This document shows positions 36,701-50,329 of a stretch of DNA of 64,000 nucleotides, piece after piece. The position numbers and the translations under genes were made by a program. Where the stretch lies: contig SSBO01000003.1 in assembly GCA_005281725.1 (NCBI GenBank), positions 9,222,815-9,286,814 on the forward strand. Reading direction: 5' to 3'. Numbering within the stretch: the stretch's first letter is position 1; each line of letters opens with the position of its first letter. Under the pieces are notes generated by a model. It was not told the origin of the DNA and did no database searches. It saw nothing but the letters and a program-made list of their open reading frames with translations. This DNA comes from Wuchereria bancrofti. Its lineage: Eukaryota > Nematoda > Chromadorea > Rhabditida > Onchocercidae.

Positions 36701-39700
36701 GATTTCAGGAAGAATTCATTGTTAAGCGTAAAAGTTATCCTTGATTCCATTGTCCAACGAGGGAATAGAACTAGTGTTACTTTTCAGAGGTAAACTTTTT
36801 CTTCTGTTATACAATTGTCATTTCCTCTTTAAAAAGCTATTCAGTTAAACATTTTCAGTTTAGCGTCTTATTTAAGTTAACTTATTAGCTTGTTGTTGAA
36901 CAATAAAATTTGTTTATATTCAGAGAAGAAGCAATAGATGAGCAAAATGGATTGTTCATTAGAGGAGATATGTTGTTAGTTCTTTCTAAAGAGAGTGAAG
37001 TCATTGCTATGGCTTCTGTAATTTCCGTTAAAGGTAAGCTGATTTTTCATCCATTTGAGATGCATTCAATCTATGTCTATTTGTTGACTTAAAATATGGG
37101 AGTAGTGTGCTTCTGTCATACGTAAATTTTGGGGTTAAGGTTGTGGTTAGTAAAATTAATCATTTAGTGATGAGAGCGCTCGCTTCACCTCTAGTAGATT
37201 AGGATGTTATACATGAAAATATTCTTTTTTTTTTTCTTCCACTTTTTGCATAATACACAAAAATTACTGGTAGTTCAAATCTTTGTCTTTAGTAAATCTA
37301 TTTGTGATATCATATTCTTAAAAGTTCACTTCGCAATGTAAACAAGTCTTGCTTTGAAATAAAGTTAGATTCATCATTAAAAAATTTGAATTTTTGCAGA
37401 AAATTTTATCGACGTTGCTGTAAACGGCAACAGTAGTTCATTTGTTGTTGGAAAAATTTATCTCCTTGAAAGACATGAAATTTCTTTCCAGCACACTCTT
37501 AATCTCGGAAATTTAGTAATGCTAATGAATGATGACAAGCAAATGTATGTAGATTTCTTGACTCTGCCGGTTTTTCCTTCTATTCCTTTGGTTTTCAGTT
37601 TATCTCACAAAGGAAATATTATTTTAAAAATTGAAAAAATTTAGGAAACTGAAATATTTTCTTTGTTTCATCCTTTATTAATTGATCACCGTAAGCAAAA
37701 TTTATAAGTTATTATTATATGTTATTCAGGTCAAAAATTAGATCTCTTATAATTGATATGAGACCACCGATATTCTCAAAGATGAAAAAAGGAAATATAA
37801 GTGACATATCAGAAATTGTGCGACAATTAAATATTGATCAAGCACGAGCAGTTGTTAAATCTCTTATGTCTGATGATTATACAATTATTGAAGGATTTCC
37901 TGGATCTGGTAAAGAAATTATTCCTAGCAAAACAATGAGTTTTGGTAGTGCCAAACGAAAATAAAGAATAAAATTGCGTAAAATAAAAAATTTAAAAAAA
38001 TCTTAGAAATCAAATGATTTGACTTCAACTTTTGTCGGTTATAAAACGATAATTGATTTTAGTTTTGTAACTCTTTTACTGATTGAATCAGTAAATGGAA
38101 AATGGATCGATAATTAATAAATCTAAATCATAATTATAGGAAAAACAAGCACATTAGCAGTGTTAATTCGTTGCCTTATTCATTTGGGTCGTACGGTTCT
38201 TATCACTTCGTACACTCATTCAGCAATTGACAATCTTCTTTCGAAGCTTATTGAAGTTATTAGTTTTTTTTTATGTGTTTCTAAAATGAGAAATTGCTGA
38301 ATGTATTTTCTGGATGCAAGATTTACTGTTCAATTTCTATCAGTTATCAGTTGTTCTGGCTGCTTCATAACTAAACTTCTTGTTACATAGAGAAATTGTT
38401 AAAACAAAATTGATAAGTGTTTTTTTTTTTTTTCAAAATTGAGAAATGCTTTTTTCATTTTTTCACATTGAGAAATGCTTTTTTCATTGTTTTTTTCATG
38501 GAGAAATTATCGATTGAATTTTTATTTTTATGATTCAAAGAAAATTAATATTTCAGTATGTTGATGAAAGTAAGATTCTACGATTAGGACAACAAATTTC
38601 CATAAACAAAAGCATGCGACATTTGACTTTAGAAGCAAAGTTATCTAAGCAGAGCGATATGGACAGAATTTCATTAATGCAACATATCTTAATGGAAACA
38701 GTAATTTTTTTTTTCTTCCATCTCTGTGTGGAATATATTTCAATATATTTCTAATCATTACTTTATTTTCCAAATTTTAATCATTAATTAATTTTTAATT
38801 TTTCTGATGATTATAATTCTTGTAAATTTTAGCCTATTGTTGCATGTACTTGTTTGGGAGTATCAACTAATTTGCTATTTTCGTATCGTCGTTTTTCAAT
38901 AACAGTTGTTGATGAAGCATCGTTGGTATTGGAACCTGTTATTATTCCTGCAATTGCTGCTTCTGATTCTTTTGTACTTGTTGGTGATCATCGACAGCTT
39001 ACTCCACTTGTTTGTTCCAAGCAAGCTAGGTATTTGTTCTTTTTTTTTTTTTCATACTTAACAATTCTCAAGTAAGTAATTCATAAAAATGATAAAATAG
39101 TAACTAGAAACTGAATTTACTCGATCACTGTTTAAAAAATGAGTTGGTTTTTCTTTTACATTTCAAATGTTGAAGTTCAATAAGAAATTTTCTTTTTCTT
39201 CGTACAACAAGTAAAGTAATGACAAATAAATTTATAGTAATTAAATCAAAGTTGAGATTAATAATTTAATTAGTAATCATCATAGTACTACTTTAGGCAA
39301 GAAGGTTTGGCAAAATCATTGTTGGAACGATTAACCATTCATCATTCAGCTGTAATTACATTACATTCACAGTATCGGATGAACAGGTAAACTTACAAAT
39401 GCAAATTTATAAAGTTCATTTGTATAATTTCCAAAGGTATTCCAACATTAACAAAACAATTTTTAGACCGATTGCGGGACTTAGCAGCGTTCTGTTTTAT
39501 GAAGGAAAACTTCGCTGTGCGAATGACATAATAGCTGAAGCAGTTTTTAACAAATTGACCTATGATCTTATCGATGACAGTATTTATTCTGGTGCATTTA
39601 ATTAATGATTAAGATCAGAAATTATTAAAAATTCTAAAATATACTGAATTACGGTTACATTTCTAACTAATCAGATTCCAACAATATCTCTTAATTATTT

Positions 39701-40594
39701 TTAAATAGAAATATTTTCTAGAGTTTTTGGTGTTCTTGTCATGAGTGTTATCACTTTGTCAATTATAAACAAGAAAAAAGTTTTGTAGAGGCATATAAGC
39801 TTTGTGTTTCGAATTTACTAAATAATGCCGTGGTATTTGTGGATACGCAATCATACAAGAATTCAGCATTTTGTGCAACTTTTCGTAACTTTGGCGAAGT
39901 TGTTAATAGTGGAGAAGCGGAATTTATTGGAGGCCTTTGCAGACTATTTGTTAAAGTTAGTTAGCACCTGAAAGACATGATTGTGTATTGTTTATTTTTT
40001 AAATTCTTAATCAATTTGGGGTATTTCTATCATATTGTAACATGTATTTCGTAATTATCATTTGCATAATTTAAGTAACAAATGAAATCAGCTTCAGCAA
40101 GGTTTATCAGAAAATGATCTTGGTGTTGTCAGTATTTATCGTTATCATGTTGAACAATTGCGCCGAATAGTTCAAGCAGGAATTGAAGTGAATACTGTTG
40201 ATCAATATCAAGGTAGAGATAAGTCGATTATTATATTAAGTTTTGTGTGGACCGATGAAGCGGAAAATCGAAAAAGTGAATTACTTGCTGATTGCCGGCG
40301 AATTAATGTGGCTATCACAAGAGCTAAGCATAAGTTAATATTGGTTGGATGCCAGAAATCGTTGTCAAGGTAATTTTTATATTTTCTGCATTATTTGTTA
40401 GTCGAAAAGAGAATTGTGTTGATATTTTTGAAATGTTTTTAAGAATTGAGTGAGGAAAAAAATCAAATTATTTTGTTTTGCGGAAAAATTATAACCTGAA
40501 ATAGCTTTCTTATCAATGTACTTTTAGCTATCCAGCAGTGAATGCAGTAATTAACGCAATCCCTAAGGAATGCGTCACAAAACTACATGAATAA
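33616..40594 (+). CDS. DNA2: DNA replication ATP-dependent helicase/nuclease DNA2, complete
   Basis: DNA2 cuts and unwinds 5' flaps in Okazaki-fragment maturation and resects double-strand breaks, in nucleus and mitochondria. Exons: 33616-33784, 34162-34385, 34548-34730, 34998-35117, 35188-35373, 35460-35648, 35957-36104, 36368-36593, 36709-36789, 36924-37033, 37400-37544, 37730-37908, 38140-38255, 38557-38700, 38833-39029, 39297-39386, 39467-39591, 39789-39955, 40092-40369, 40528-40594. Phase holds throughout and gives 1047 residues (human 1060). RecB-type nuclease: VVHELFQ, FKAKIDCTLK (Asp) and PIELKTGKS (Glu-x-Lys). Fe-S cysteines: GISCRRK early, then CKWCNQTLSC. SF1 helicase: Walker A GFPGSGKTST across exons 12/13, TSYTHSAIDNLL, VVDEAS, LVGDHRQLTPLV, SQYRMN, VDQYQGRDKS, VAITRAKHKLILVG. 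The exon 17 donor is GTGCAT, weak but forced by phase. The true N-terminus may lie in an upstream exon. Confidence 0.97.
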
Positions 40595-42639
40595 GCATTT
40601 TGTTATTATATTCAGTTACACTTCTTTTTTTTTTTCTCTTATCAAATATTTCAAATAATTTTATCATAGTAGTTTTATTTGAGATGAACTAGTATTGAGG
40701 ACGAGTTAGTTGTATCTGACATAAATGACATTTTTCATGTTGCTTATCAGTTTTATCATTATACAAAAAATTAGTTTATTATGTAGTAGTAGTCGATGAG
40801 GATTTGATAGTATATCATTTAATCGAGAAAGCACTTATTCAGTGAAATAGATTAAGTATAGTATAAATCTACCTAGAATATACAGCATTAAAATTTGCAA
40901 ATTTAAGATTTGAATAAATCCTTTGGTTACCAATTCACAAATCTTTTGTAAACTTCCCAACAACTTTTCTAATTCCTTTTTTTATTTAGTATTAAGCTTA
41001 AGGTCTTATTTGTTTGTTCTTATTACTTCTGTTCTGATCAGTTACATTGATTGTTTACAAATACATAGGAATTATATAATTTAAATTTTTTGCTGCATCT
41101 TTTCTTCAATATTCTTTTCACACATACTTTAGTTCATTCATATTTTATAATACTTTTAAGCTATCTTTCACAAGATTAAGTTATTTTAAGCTATCTTTCA
41201 CAAAATTTAAGCTTTCTTTTGTTTAGAATAAAATTCGAAAATAGATGCTTAGAACAATATAAAGTATGTATGATAGCTTAAAAGTACCACAAAATATTAA
41301 GGATTAGTATATTTTATGATATTTTCAAAGTAATCATACGATGCTTTGAAATAATGATTGACATTTTTTATTACCTTTATACTTATTACCTGTATCTCAT
41401 GTCTTAAATGATTACTCTTCAAATCTTGTACCTTAATTTTGCTTGCTTTATCACACTTTTTTGTCATGCAATATCATAGTTCTTTCAAATTTCAATTTCA
41501 AATTAGCTTTGAGTATTTTATATCTTCTCAAATTTTAATATCGCGATACTCTAAAATATTATATGAAAGTAGAAAGTATGAGTAAGAAATATATTCTATG
41601 AAATCTTTTTGCAAAATAATGTTTATACCTTAAACTCTTTGTTTCCAATTTTATGTTTAGGCTGTAAATCTCAGTGGCGTGTGTGAGTTAGAAATGACAT
41701 TTGCAATTCTTTGAAGTATTTTGAAATTGCAAATGCTAATTTTTTGTTAGCATTAGTATCTTTTATGATAAACTTTTCGATAGTGAATTGAATGATAGGT
41801 GTTTTAAATTTGACTTTTTTTTTTTTATAAAAGATTAAAATTGATCGAATGTGATGTGACATTCTCTTTTTGATGAAAATATGTGCAAAGATGATAAAAG
41901 TTGCAAGATTCTGTTGTGCAACAATTACTTTAAAAAGTTGGTAAAGCCAGAAAAGAAGCAATTTATTTAAGAAATAGTTTTATTTATAAAAAAGCAATGA
42001 ACCAAGAAGAAAAAAGAAAAAAGCGCTTTTGATCATTTTAGACTTTCTCATTATTTGCTCTATTTCCTAGTCATAATATATGAAAAGAAATTGCTTACAA
42101 TTCAAATGCTATTAGTCCTTTTGAAATTAATAATCTAGCAAAATTGTAAACGATGAATTGAAATAAAATATATTTTTGATGAATTCCTTTGGAAAATATT
42201 TCGTGTAAGTAATTAAGAACGAAGAAAAAAGAAAAATTAGAAATGAAAGAACTTATTGTACTAATGTTTTTTTGCCAAAAAAAAAAGGAAAATTATGAAT
42301 AAATACAAATATTTCTAACTATACTTCTAATAGTTTCGTTTTGACAATATCAAACTAACAGTTCTTTATCTTAAAATTACCAATAAATTTTAGCGTTGAA
42401 CAATTTAATGGAAATAAGCTAATTGTTCTAATTTCAAAAAGTGAATCGTTGAAGATGCATTCTTTTTCAGTTTCTAAATTGGAATAGTTTGAAATAAAAA
42501 TTACAAAAGTTCATAGATTGTCTATCGATCTGTTAATTCTTAAGTAATTAAAATGAAATCTTTCCTTTTCTTAATGATGTGACATTATCTGTTATATAAT
42601 TAGTGTCACTTTTCGCACATGGATGAATCGGCCATAAAT

Positions 42640-43440
42640 CATATGTGTGTCTGTGTATGTGTGTGTGTGTATGTGTATGCTTATGTATTACATTTATGCG
42701 TATGCATGTTTGTATGTGTGTATTTGTATGCATTACATTTATGTGTATGTAAGCTGTATATGTATGTGTGCATATGTATTCATGTGCATGTGCGTGTGTG
42801 TGTATGTGCATACATGCGTATATGTGTATGAACATGCGTGTGTGTTGTGTATGTGTATGTATGTGTATGCATCTATATGCATGTGCTCGTGTATGTATGT
42901 GTATGTGTATGTTTATGCGTGTGAACGTGGTGTGTGTATGTATGTGTGGTTTGTGAATGTATGCGTGTGTGTGTGCATACATGCGTATTTGTGTATGAAC
43001 ATACGTGTGTGTTGTGTATGTATGTGTATGCATCTATATGCATGTGCTCGTGTATGTATATGTATGTGTATGTTTATGCGTGTGAACGTGGTGTGTGTAT
43101 GTATGTGTAGTTTGTGAATGTATGAGTGTGTGTGTATGTGCATACATGCGTATGTGTGTGTGTTGTGTATGTGTATGTATGTATGCATCTATATGCATGT
43201 GCTTTTTTTATAATTTTAGTATTTTTATAATTTTAGTCCTATTGTAATATTTTTTATTATATATGAATAATAATAATAATTATTATTACTATTAATTAAT
43301 TACTTTGATGTAATATTTTATTCGTGTATATGTATATGTATGTGTATGTTTATGCGTGTGAACGTGGTGTGTGTATGCATGTGTAGTTTGTGAATGTATG
43401 CGTGTGTGTAGGTATGTATGTGTAGATGTATGTGTGTGTA
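42640..43440. repeat. TG/TATG minisatellite with ~160-bp higher-order units
   Basis: Purine-pyrimidine alternating array (tgtgtatg, tgtatg, tgcatatg). A longer unit is visible: the block gcgtgtgaacgtggtgtgtg recurs near 42917, 43078 and 43353, with gtttgtgaatgtatg and gcatctatatgcatgtgct between. The array is interrupted at about 43204-43322 by non-TG sequence. The long open frames on both strands (for example 42548-43033 minus and 42647-43117 plus) are repeat artefacts. Confidence 0.9.
43218..43324. repeat. Copy A of a ~107-bp direct repeat, inserted in the TG array
   Basis: Runs from agtatttttataattttag to taatattttattcg and matches 43898-44004 with a few substitutions and small indels. 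It splits what is otherwise gct|cgtgtatgtatatg in the neighbouring array unit (compare 43048-43068). Confidence 0.8.
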
Positions 43441-43897
43441 TGTACATATATTCAATTATTTATTTAATAGGCTAAATGTTTTAGCATGATTGACTGTTAT
43501 GCTATGGAACGAATATTCTCCATTTCAATCAATTCATTGGCTAATACAACATCTTTTTACTTTTTTTTTTCATATAGACAATTTCTTAGATTTAAAGTTT
43601 TTTTTTTTTGATAAGATTACTCTTCATATCTCATTTACAATCTTTTCTCTTATCATTACAGTTTCAAATAATTCAATCAATTAATGGTAATAGTAATAAT
43701 ACTAATAATAACAGTAATGAATTAAATAATAGTAAATACTATTATAATATTTGTTTGTTATCATACGAATATTTTATCACTATTCTCTAATAATCTAATA
43801 ATATGTTCATGTTATCATTTGAAAATTGGAACAAAAATAAAGAAGCAAGAAAATTTGTATATAATAGTGATAATAATAATTGATAATAATAATAATA

Positions 43898-44004
43898 AGT
43901 ATTTTTATAATTTTAGTGCTATTGTAATATTTTTTATTATTATATATAAATAATAATAATATCATTATTATTAATTAATTACTTTGATGTAATATTTTAT
44001 TCGC
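43898..44004. repeat. Copy B of the ~107-bp direct repeat
   Basis: Second copy of the sequence inserted in the TG array, 680 bp downstream. It lacks terminal inverted repeats and coding capacity, so its nature (MITE-like, templated insertion or segmental duplication) is open. Confidence 0.75.
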
Positions 44005-45360
44005 TTTTCATTTTTAATTTTGAATTTCCTTTTTTTACATTCCATTCATTCATCCATAAATAAAATTTATTTTTCAATGTTCCCTTCATTCCAAACATTC
44101 CTTTCATTGATTAGTCTCTTTCCTTTTTTTTTTTTTTTTTATTTTATATACCAAAGATTTTATTCATGCGATATTTTTTTATTTTTCATTAAAAATTTAC
44201 GGAAGAGATAGACAGAGAAAAAAAAAAGGAGGAAATTCTCTATTTTTTTTTTTTCAATGTTAATTGAACATTTCATAGAAATATATCTATTCGAGAATAA
44301 ATAAGATTGAATGATGCATTATCAAAACGATTTTTATTTTTATTGCAATTTAAAGCTAAATTTATTACATCCTTTTAAATATAACCTAAAAATTTAATGT
44401 AAAAAAATTGTCTTTTTTTTTTCTTCAAGATTTATGATTATTTATTTGAAATTAATTTTCAATCTTTTCTATTAAATACAAAAATGAATTATTATTATTA
44501 TTATAATAATTATTATTGATACTTATCAATTATTAATATAAAATCATTCATTTTTTACATAATTCTCCTTCATACATGTATTTTTTATTCTTTTTGTTTA
44601 TTTTGATATATGTTTGATAATTTGATAAACACATGTATAATATATCATATATCACTGTTTTACATTTATTTTATAAATTTTCTACATTCAGTTGCAATTT
44701 TACACACACACAAAAAAAAATACTATTGTTATATTCTGATAAATGTTTCTTATCAGTGTATATCATAAATTTGAAATATATTAGCATATTTTGTGTCTAT
44801 GAAATAAACTTATTACAAATGATGTCATAGAAGTATTTTCAATGATAATAATATTTCATCATTGAGAATAGAATTGCTCTTTTCTCAATATATAAATGAT
44901 TACTCCTAATCATTTATCAGTTTTAATGGCTTTTTACGAAATAGTTCTAATTTTTTCCTTTATTTAATTTGATTTAATACATTTTAGTGAAAATGTTTAA
45001 ATATCATCTTATGAAATCTTTGCAAGGATATCTAAAATATTCCGAATTATCCAACTTCAAATTTGCTTACTTTCATTAAATTACACATATTTTCATTTTA
45101 CTTACATTTACTTACAACTACAATTTACTTACAACTACAAATCATAATTTAATCATCAGTAACTAAGTGTTAATTAATTTTTATCGTTATATGTACAATT
45201 TTTTTTTTGTATCAAAATTTTGCAATTTATTCATTTAGAAAAATGAGAAAAATGAAATGTTGCAAAAATTAATTTCTCTCAAACATTTGCAACTATTATA
45301 CGAAATTATCTAAAACCATATAATAGTAATAAAAATTATTTCTAAGAAACCTTTTCTCTC

Positions 45361-45362
45361 CC

Positions 45363-45393
<31 letters not shown>

Positions 45394-45394
45394 T
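45361..45394. repeat. (CT)n microsatellite
   Basis: Run of cctctctctccctctctctc type in otherwise AT-rich intergenic DNA. Confidence 0.95.
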
Positions 45395-48300
45395 TTACCT
45401 TCACTAATATTAATATTATAGCTTTTTATGCATTGAAAAACGGATGAAATACTTGCAAGATGAAAGTATAAAAATGCTTATTTGGCTCATAATCGATAAG
45501 CACTTGGCTCATTTCTATGCTAGGCTTATAAATTTCCCATAATTGTTAGATTCTCATTAGCAGTAAGTAAATTTTTAAAGTCATACATATCCCATTTGCA
45601 ATACATGCTTTAATACTTGAAAGACTTACAGGTATATAAGTAAGTTCTGTCAATTTATTTATTCATTTACCTGTCTATCTTATCGATTTATTTATCATTT
45701 ATTTACCTGTCCATCTATTTATTGCTAATATTTTGTTTATTTTTTTTTTTCAATATTTCGATCATTTACCTTTCATTTCATTTTAATTATTCAAAATTTT
45801 AAAAAGTTTAATGAATCAATGAAAGGAAAAAAAAATAAATTTTTCTCTCAAATATATTAGCACTAATAGTTTGAAATTTTTCATTTTGGATAGATTTTCT
45901 TGAAAAAAAAAACGAACAAAAATTTGAATATTTGAAAATATACAAAAGTAATTGATGCAAATATTATTGCTAATTATATTATAATTTATTCTAAAATTGT
46001 ATAAATTTTTTTTGCAATTAATATAATAACAATAAAATAATAATAATAATAATATAGTAATAATATTAATAAATAATAATAGTAATAAAAACGTTGGTAA
46101 TATTCATGATCATAGGTTTTATTTTTTTTATGAACTTTAAAAATTTTTTTTTATAGTAATATAGGATTAAAAATAGTTTCATAAAAATTGATAGAAATAA
46201 TAATTAAATCTGTAAATGTCATTAATATAAAAATGATCCATCCACAATTTCAGAATAAATCATAATTACAATTGTAAAGGGGAAAAAAAAAACGTTAATT
46301 GCTTTACTTTTTTTTCTATCAAATTTGAAATTTGTTTGATTAAAATCAATATAAAATTATGTCAGTAATTTATTTTATCTGTTCGAATTCATTTATCAAA
46401 AATGTGCACTTCTAAAATATTCCTTTCATTATTGTCATAAATCAATTTTAACTTATCGAAAATTCATATGAACTGTTCTTTTCGAAAAAAAAAATTTTTT
46501 TTTATGAAAAAAAGAATGTTACTTATAGAGTAATTAAATAGTGATTATTAAAAGAAACGATCATTAAATTTTGGTTATTGAATATTGATTGTTAATTAAG
46601 AAAATATGTCAGAAAATTTTAACACATTTTTCTAACCGACTATTTATTGATTTTTTGATTTATTTTGATTGATTTGTTTATTGATAAATAATTAAACATA
46701 TCATGAAATAAATAATGTAATTAGCTTATAAAGTAAGTAAAATAAAATGAAATGAAGTTTTTTTCATTGATTTTCCTGTTATAAAATAATTGATATATCG
46801 TATGCATCGATTAGTAAAAAAATTAATTTAATCATTCATAAAATTCGATTAATAACTTATCTTTAGCAATATCAGGGCGAAGTTATTCTAATATTTTAAA
46901 TGTAATTTATGTATTTAAAAGAAAGTGGAAATTAATAAGTGACATTTTATAATTATATTTACAATTATTTTTATGATTAATAATTATCGTATAATTCCTA
47001 TTAAATGTAATCAAAATATATTTAATTTTTAAATAATTTACATGAAATATATTATGATAAATTAGCTATTTAGCTAATTCTTCTTATCATTTCTGATAAA
47101 TGATAAGTTTCATTTTTTTTTTTGAAAAAATATTCATCCTATATAATATTATATACTTCATTGCTAATTATTTACGAACAATTTTTTTCCTTTAATTAAT
47201 TTTCTGTTTTTTAATTAACTTTCTACGTTAACTGTTTAATTTGACAAAACATTAATAGTATTAACATTTCAACATTTGTGCTTCATTTAAATGTAATAAT
47301 ATATAATTTTACAAATAAATTGAATAAACTTTTGCATTATCGATTATTTGCTAATTTATTTTTCAGAAAAAAAAAAAAGAAAAACTGAAGATCTTGTTCA
47401 GGAAAAAGTTTTAATGTAAATAAAATAGAAGTATAATTTGTTGATTCAAAATTCACAATTTTTCACTTACTGGTTCTAATTTATTACTAAGATTTGATGA
47501 TGAAAAAAAAATTATGACTAAGATACTTTTTCATACTTACGCAATTTTTTTTTTTTTGACAATTTCATCAAAATATTTTTCATAATCGAATAATTTGTGT
47601 AGGAAAGTTTTGCTAGAAATAGTTATAAATTAATTGATAATAAGTTTATTTTATTTTATCAACAATCATTTCAAATTTATAACTCTATCTTAAGAAATCG
47701 TAAAAAAAATTTCACCTATATATGTGTTTTTTTTTTTCGTCTTTTTGCAAGTTGTAATTATTACTTTATGCATTAATTAAAAATTTCATTAAAAGAAATA
47801 CCTCATCAAATTAATTGGTTTCATTTTGCTTGTCAATATGTTTTTGTTTTGCCAGTGTGTGACAACAGTAATAAAGAAAATAATTAATTATAAAGTTAAT
47901 TAAAATAGAAATTAATAGTGAAAATATGATAAAAACTTCTTTCATTTGTCAATATATGATACAAACATAAAATTAATAATAAAAAAAATTTCATTTCTTT
48001 ATCATTTTGTTTGTCAATATATGGCAATGAAATTCGAAAAATGCATTAAATCAATAAGTTTAATTATTACACATCAAAAAAAGAAAAGAAAAGAAAAAAG
48101 AAAACTGTTAATTAGCACAGAGATTAAAGTTTATTTCTCAAAAAAAGAAAATTTGGTTTTTTTTTTTTTTTTTGCTATCAAATGAAATCAAATTCATTTC
48201 CTTGACATATTTTTCTATTGTTTACTATTCATCGCTTATCATTTATCATTTTATCATGCTAATAGCTAATTATGTAAACAAACTTAAAAATGCTATTTGC

Positions 48301-49071
48301 TTTAATATTTCAAAATTATATCTATTCGTCACCAATTGTGACAGAATGCAAATGAAGAAATGTTGCGATTAATTTTATATTTACATAATTTAAACGTATG
48401 ATATATTATATTACGTACGTGAAATGTAATTTGTTATACTATTTTTTTTTTCCTTCTCTTTTAATTTTTCCATTTATTATTTAAATGAATTTTATTTCAG
48501 CAAAAATTTGTATGAGAAGATGAAAATGCAATATTATTGAAAAACAAAAGTACATATTGAAATTGGATTGAAATCAAAATACTACAAATATGACTAAATT
48601 GGTTGATCATAGAAATTGTTGGTTCAATTATTTGCGAAGTATTATGAATGCTTCGTAATATTTTTTTTTTTTTTTTAATATATTATTGCCTTTTATTATA
48701 TAATAGGAATTCATTAATTTTTCCAAAATTTGAATCAAATTATGTAAAAATGCAATTAACATATTATAAATAATATTAGTAATTAATTGAAAAGTGATTT
48801 ATCATTGTTATTTTATAAAAATTAAGTTTGATAAAATATTACCTTCCATCCTTTTAAGATTATAATTATTTCGTTTCATACATAGTTGTTACAAAGCTAA
48901 CAATTATCGAATTTAATTACTTATTTAATCAGTTCTAAACAATTCTGTAAGGAAATAATTTTTTTTCTCATTTTTTTTTTTCATTATTTTCATTATTATT
49001 AAAAAAAAATATAGTACAAAAAAAAAAAAAAGATATATTGATTTTTCTCCATTCTTAAAGAAATGTTTTCC

Positions 49072-49093
49072 TCTCTCTCTCTCTCTCTCTCTC
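49072..49093. repeat. (CT)n microsatellite
   Basis: Eleven CT dinucleotides in an AT-rich setting. A (GTTT)n run follows at 49431-49450. Confidence 0.95.
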
Positions 49094-50322
49094 GGCGTCC
49101 TTCATTTTTCTCTTTTTTTTTTTGCTGTGAATTCTGTTCTTTTAATTTTTTGAAAAAGTTTTAATTTTCCAAAATTATTTTAAAACATTTTTTCCTCTCA
49201 AAATTTCCAGAATTACTTTCGAATAATGAGTTTTTTTAATGAGATACTTTTAAAAAAAAAAAAGTTCCTAATGCTTTTCCCTGTTTGATAAATTATTTTC
49301 ATTGCTTAAGAAAATAACATTTTCTCATTATATTATTTTTTCTTTCAAAAATATTTGAAAATATGTTTCGTTTCCGGAAAAATATGTAGACTATCCGATT
49401 TTAAACAACGATTATTTTTTTTTTTTTTTTGTTTGTTTGTTTGTTTGTTTAGTGGTAGAATTATAAAAAGTTGCATTTACATAATTTACTTGATATTTTT
49501 ATGAAAAAAATAAAAAAAAAAAAAATAAAAATTCATATAAATGAGATAGTTACTTTTGAAACTCTTTAGCAAATGCCGTATAATGCTGTAAATTTTAATA
49601 TATTATGAAATAAATTATAATTTTAGAAAAAAAAATTTTTTTTTTTCATTATTCCTGATTTTTTACAATTCAGCAAATTTTTTTTTTTATGTAATTAGCA
49701 GAATTGAGGAAAAGGATGAAATGAATTGATAATTGATAATTAAGAATAAATTAGAAAACTATAAAAAATTAAACTTAACGAGAATTTTAACATTTTAAAA
49801 AGTCTCCTCAATTCTTAATTTTTGAATTATTTTAATCACTTAAAATTTTTGATACAATTTTTACTTTCTTCTTCTTTTCCTTTGCTTTTCTTGTTCATAG
49901 GATTAATCAGGAATAGCATTTAAACTTAATATTTAAATTTTATTATATTACTCATATTTTTTCTGTACATATTTTATTCAAAATTTAAATGCTAAAATCA
50001 TTTGATAATATTTGCATGATGCGATTATGCATCGTAATGCTATAATTTAATCTAAAAAAGATTCGAAAACGCTAAAAAAAAAATAAAGCAAGAAAAAGTA
50101 GGTAGAAAAATTAAATTTCTTGTTGTTTGTTTTTTCTTTTGTTAGAAAAATTTTTGAGAGATATTAAATTTTGATTGATTTAACAACTTTATTTAAAAGA
50201 AAAAAAAATCAAAATTTATTTACATAACACATCGAAATGAATTGAAATATTTTTTTTTTCATTTGAAATGAGAATTTTACTTAAAAGTGTTATACATTTT
50301 TATTGATTTAACGATTTCCTTT

Positions 50323-50329
50323 NNNNNNN
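50323..50329. other. Seven-N assembly gap
   Basis: The gap lies between poly-T-flanked and poly-A-flanked sequence. The blocks either side resemble each other loosely: gattgatttaac...tttacataacac...gaaatgaattg near 50172-50240, and attgatttaacg...tttacacttt...aaatgaattgg near 50302-50397. This points to a diverged tandem repeat. Confidence 0.8.

Noticed and set aside
42548..43188. Long open frames on both strands (His/Thr/Ile-rich on minus, Cys/Val/Tyr-rich on plus), up to 161 codons
   Set aside because: They are produced by the TG/TATG repeat array, have no non-repetitive domain, and exist on both strands at once.
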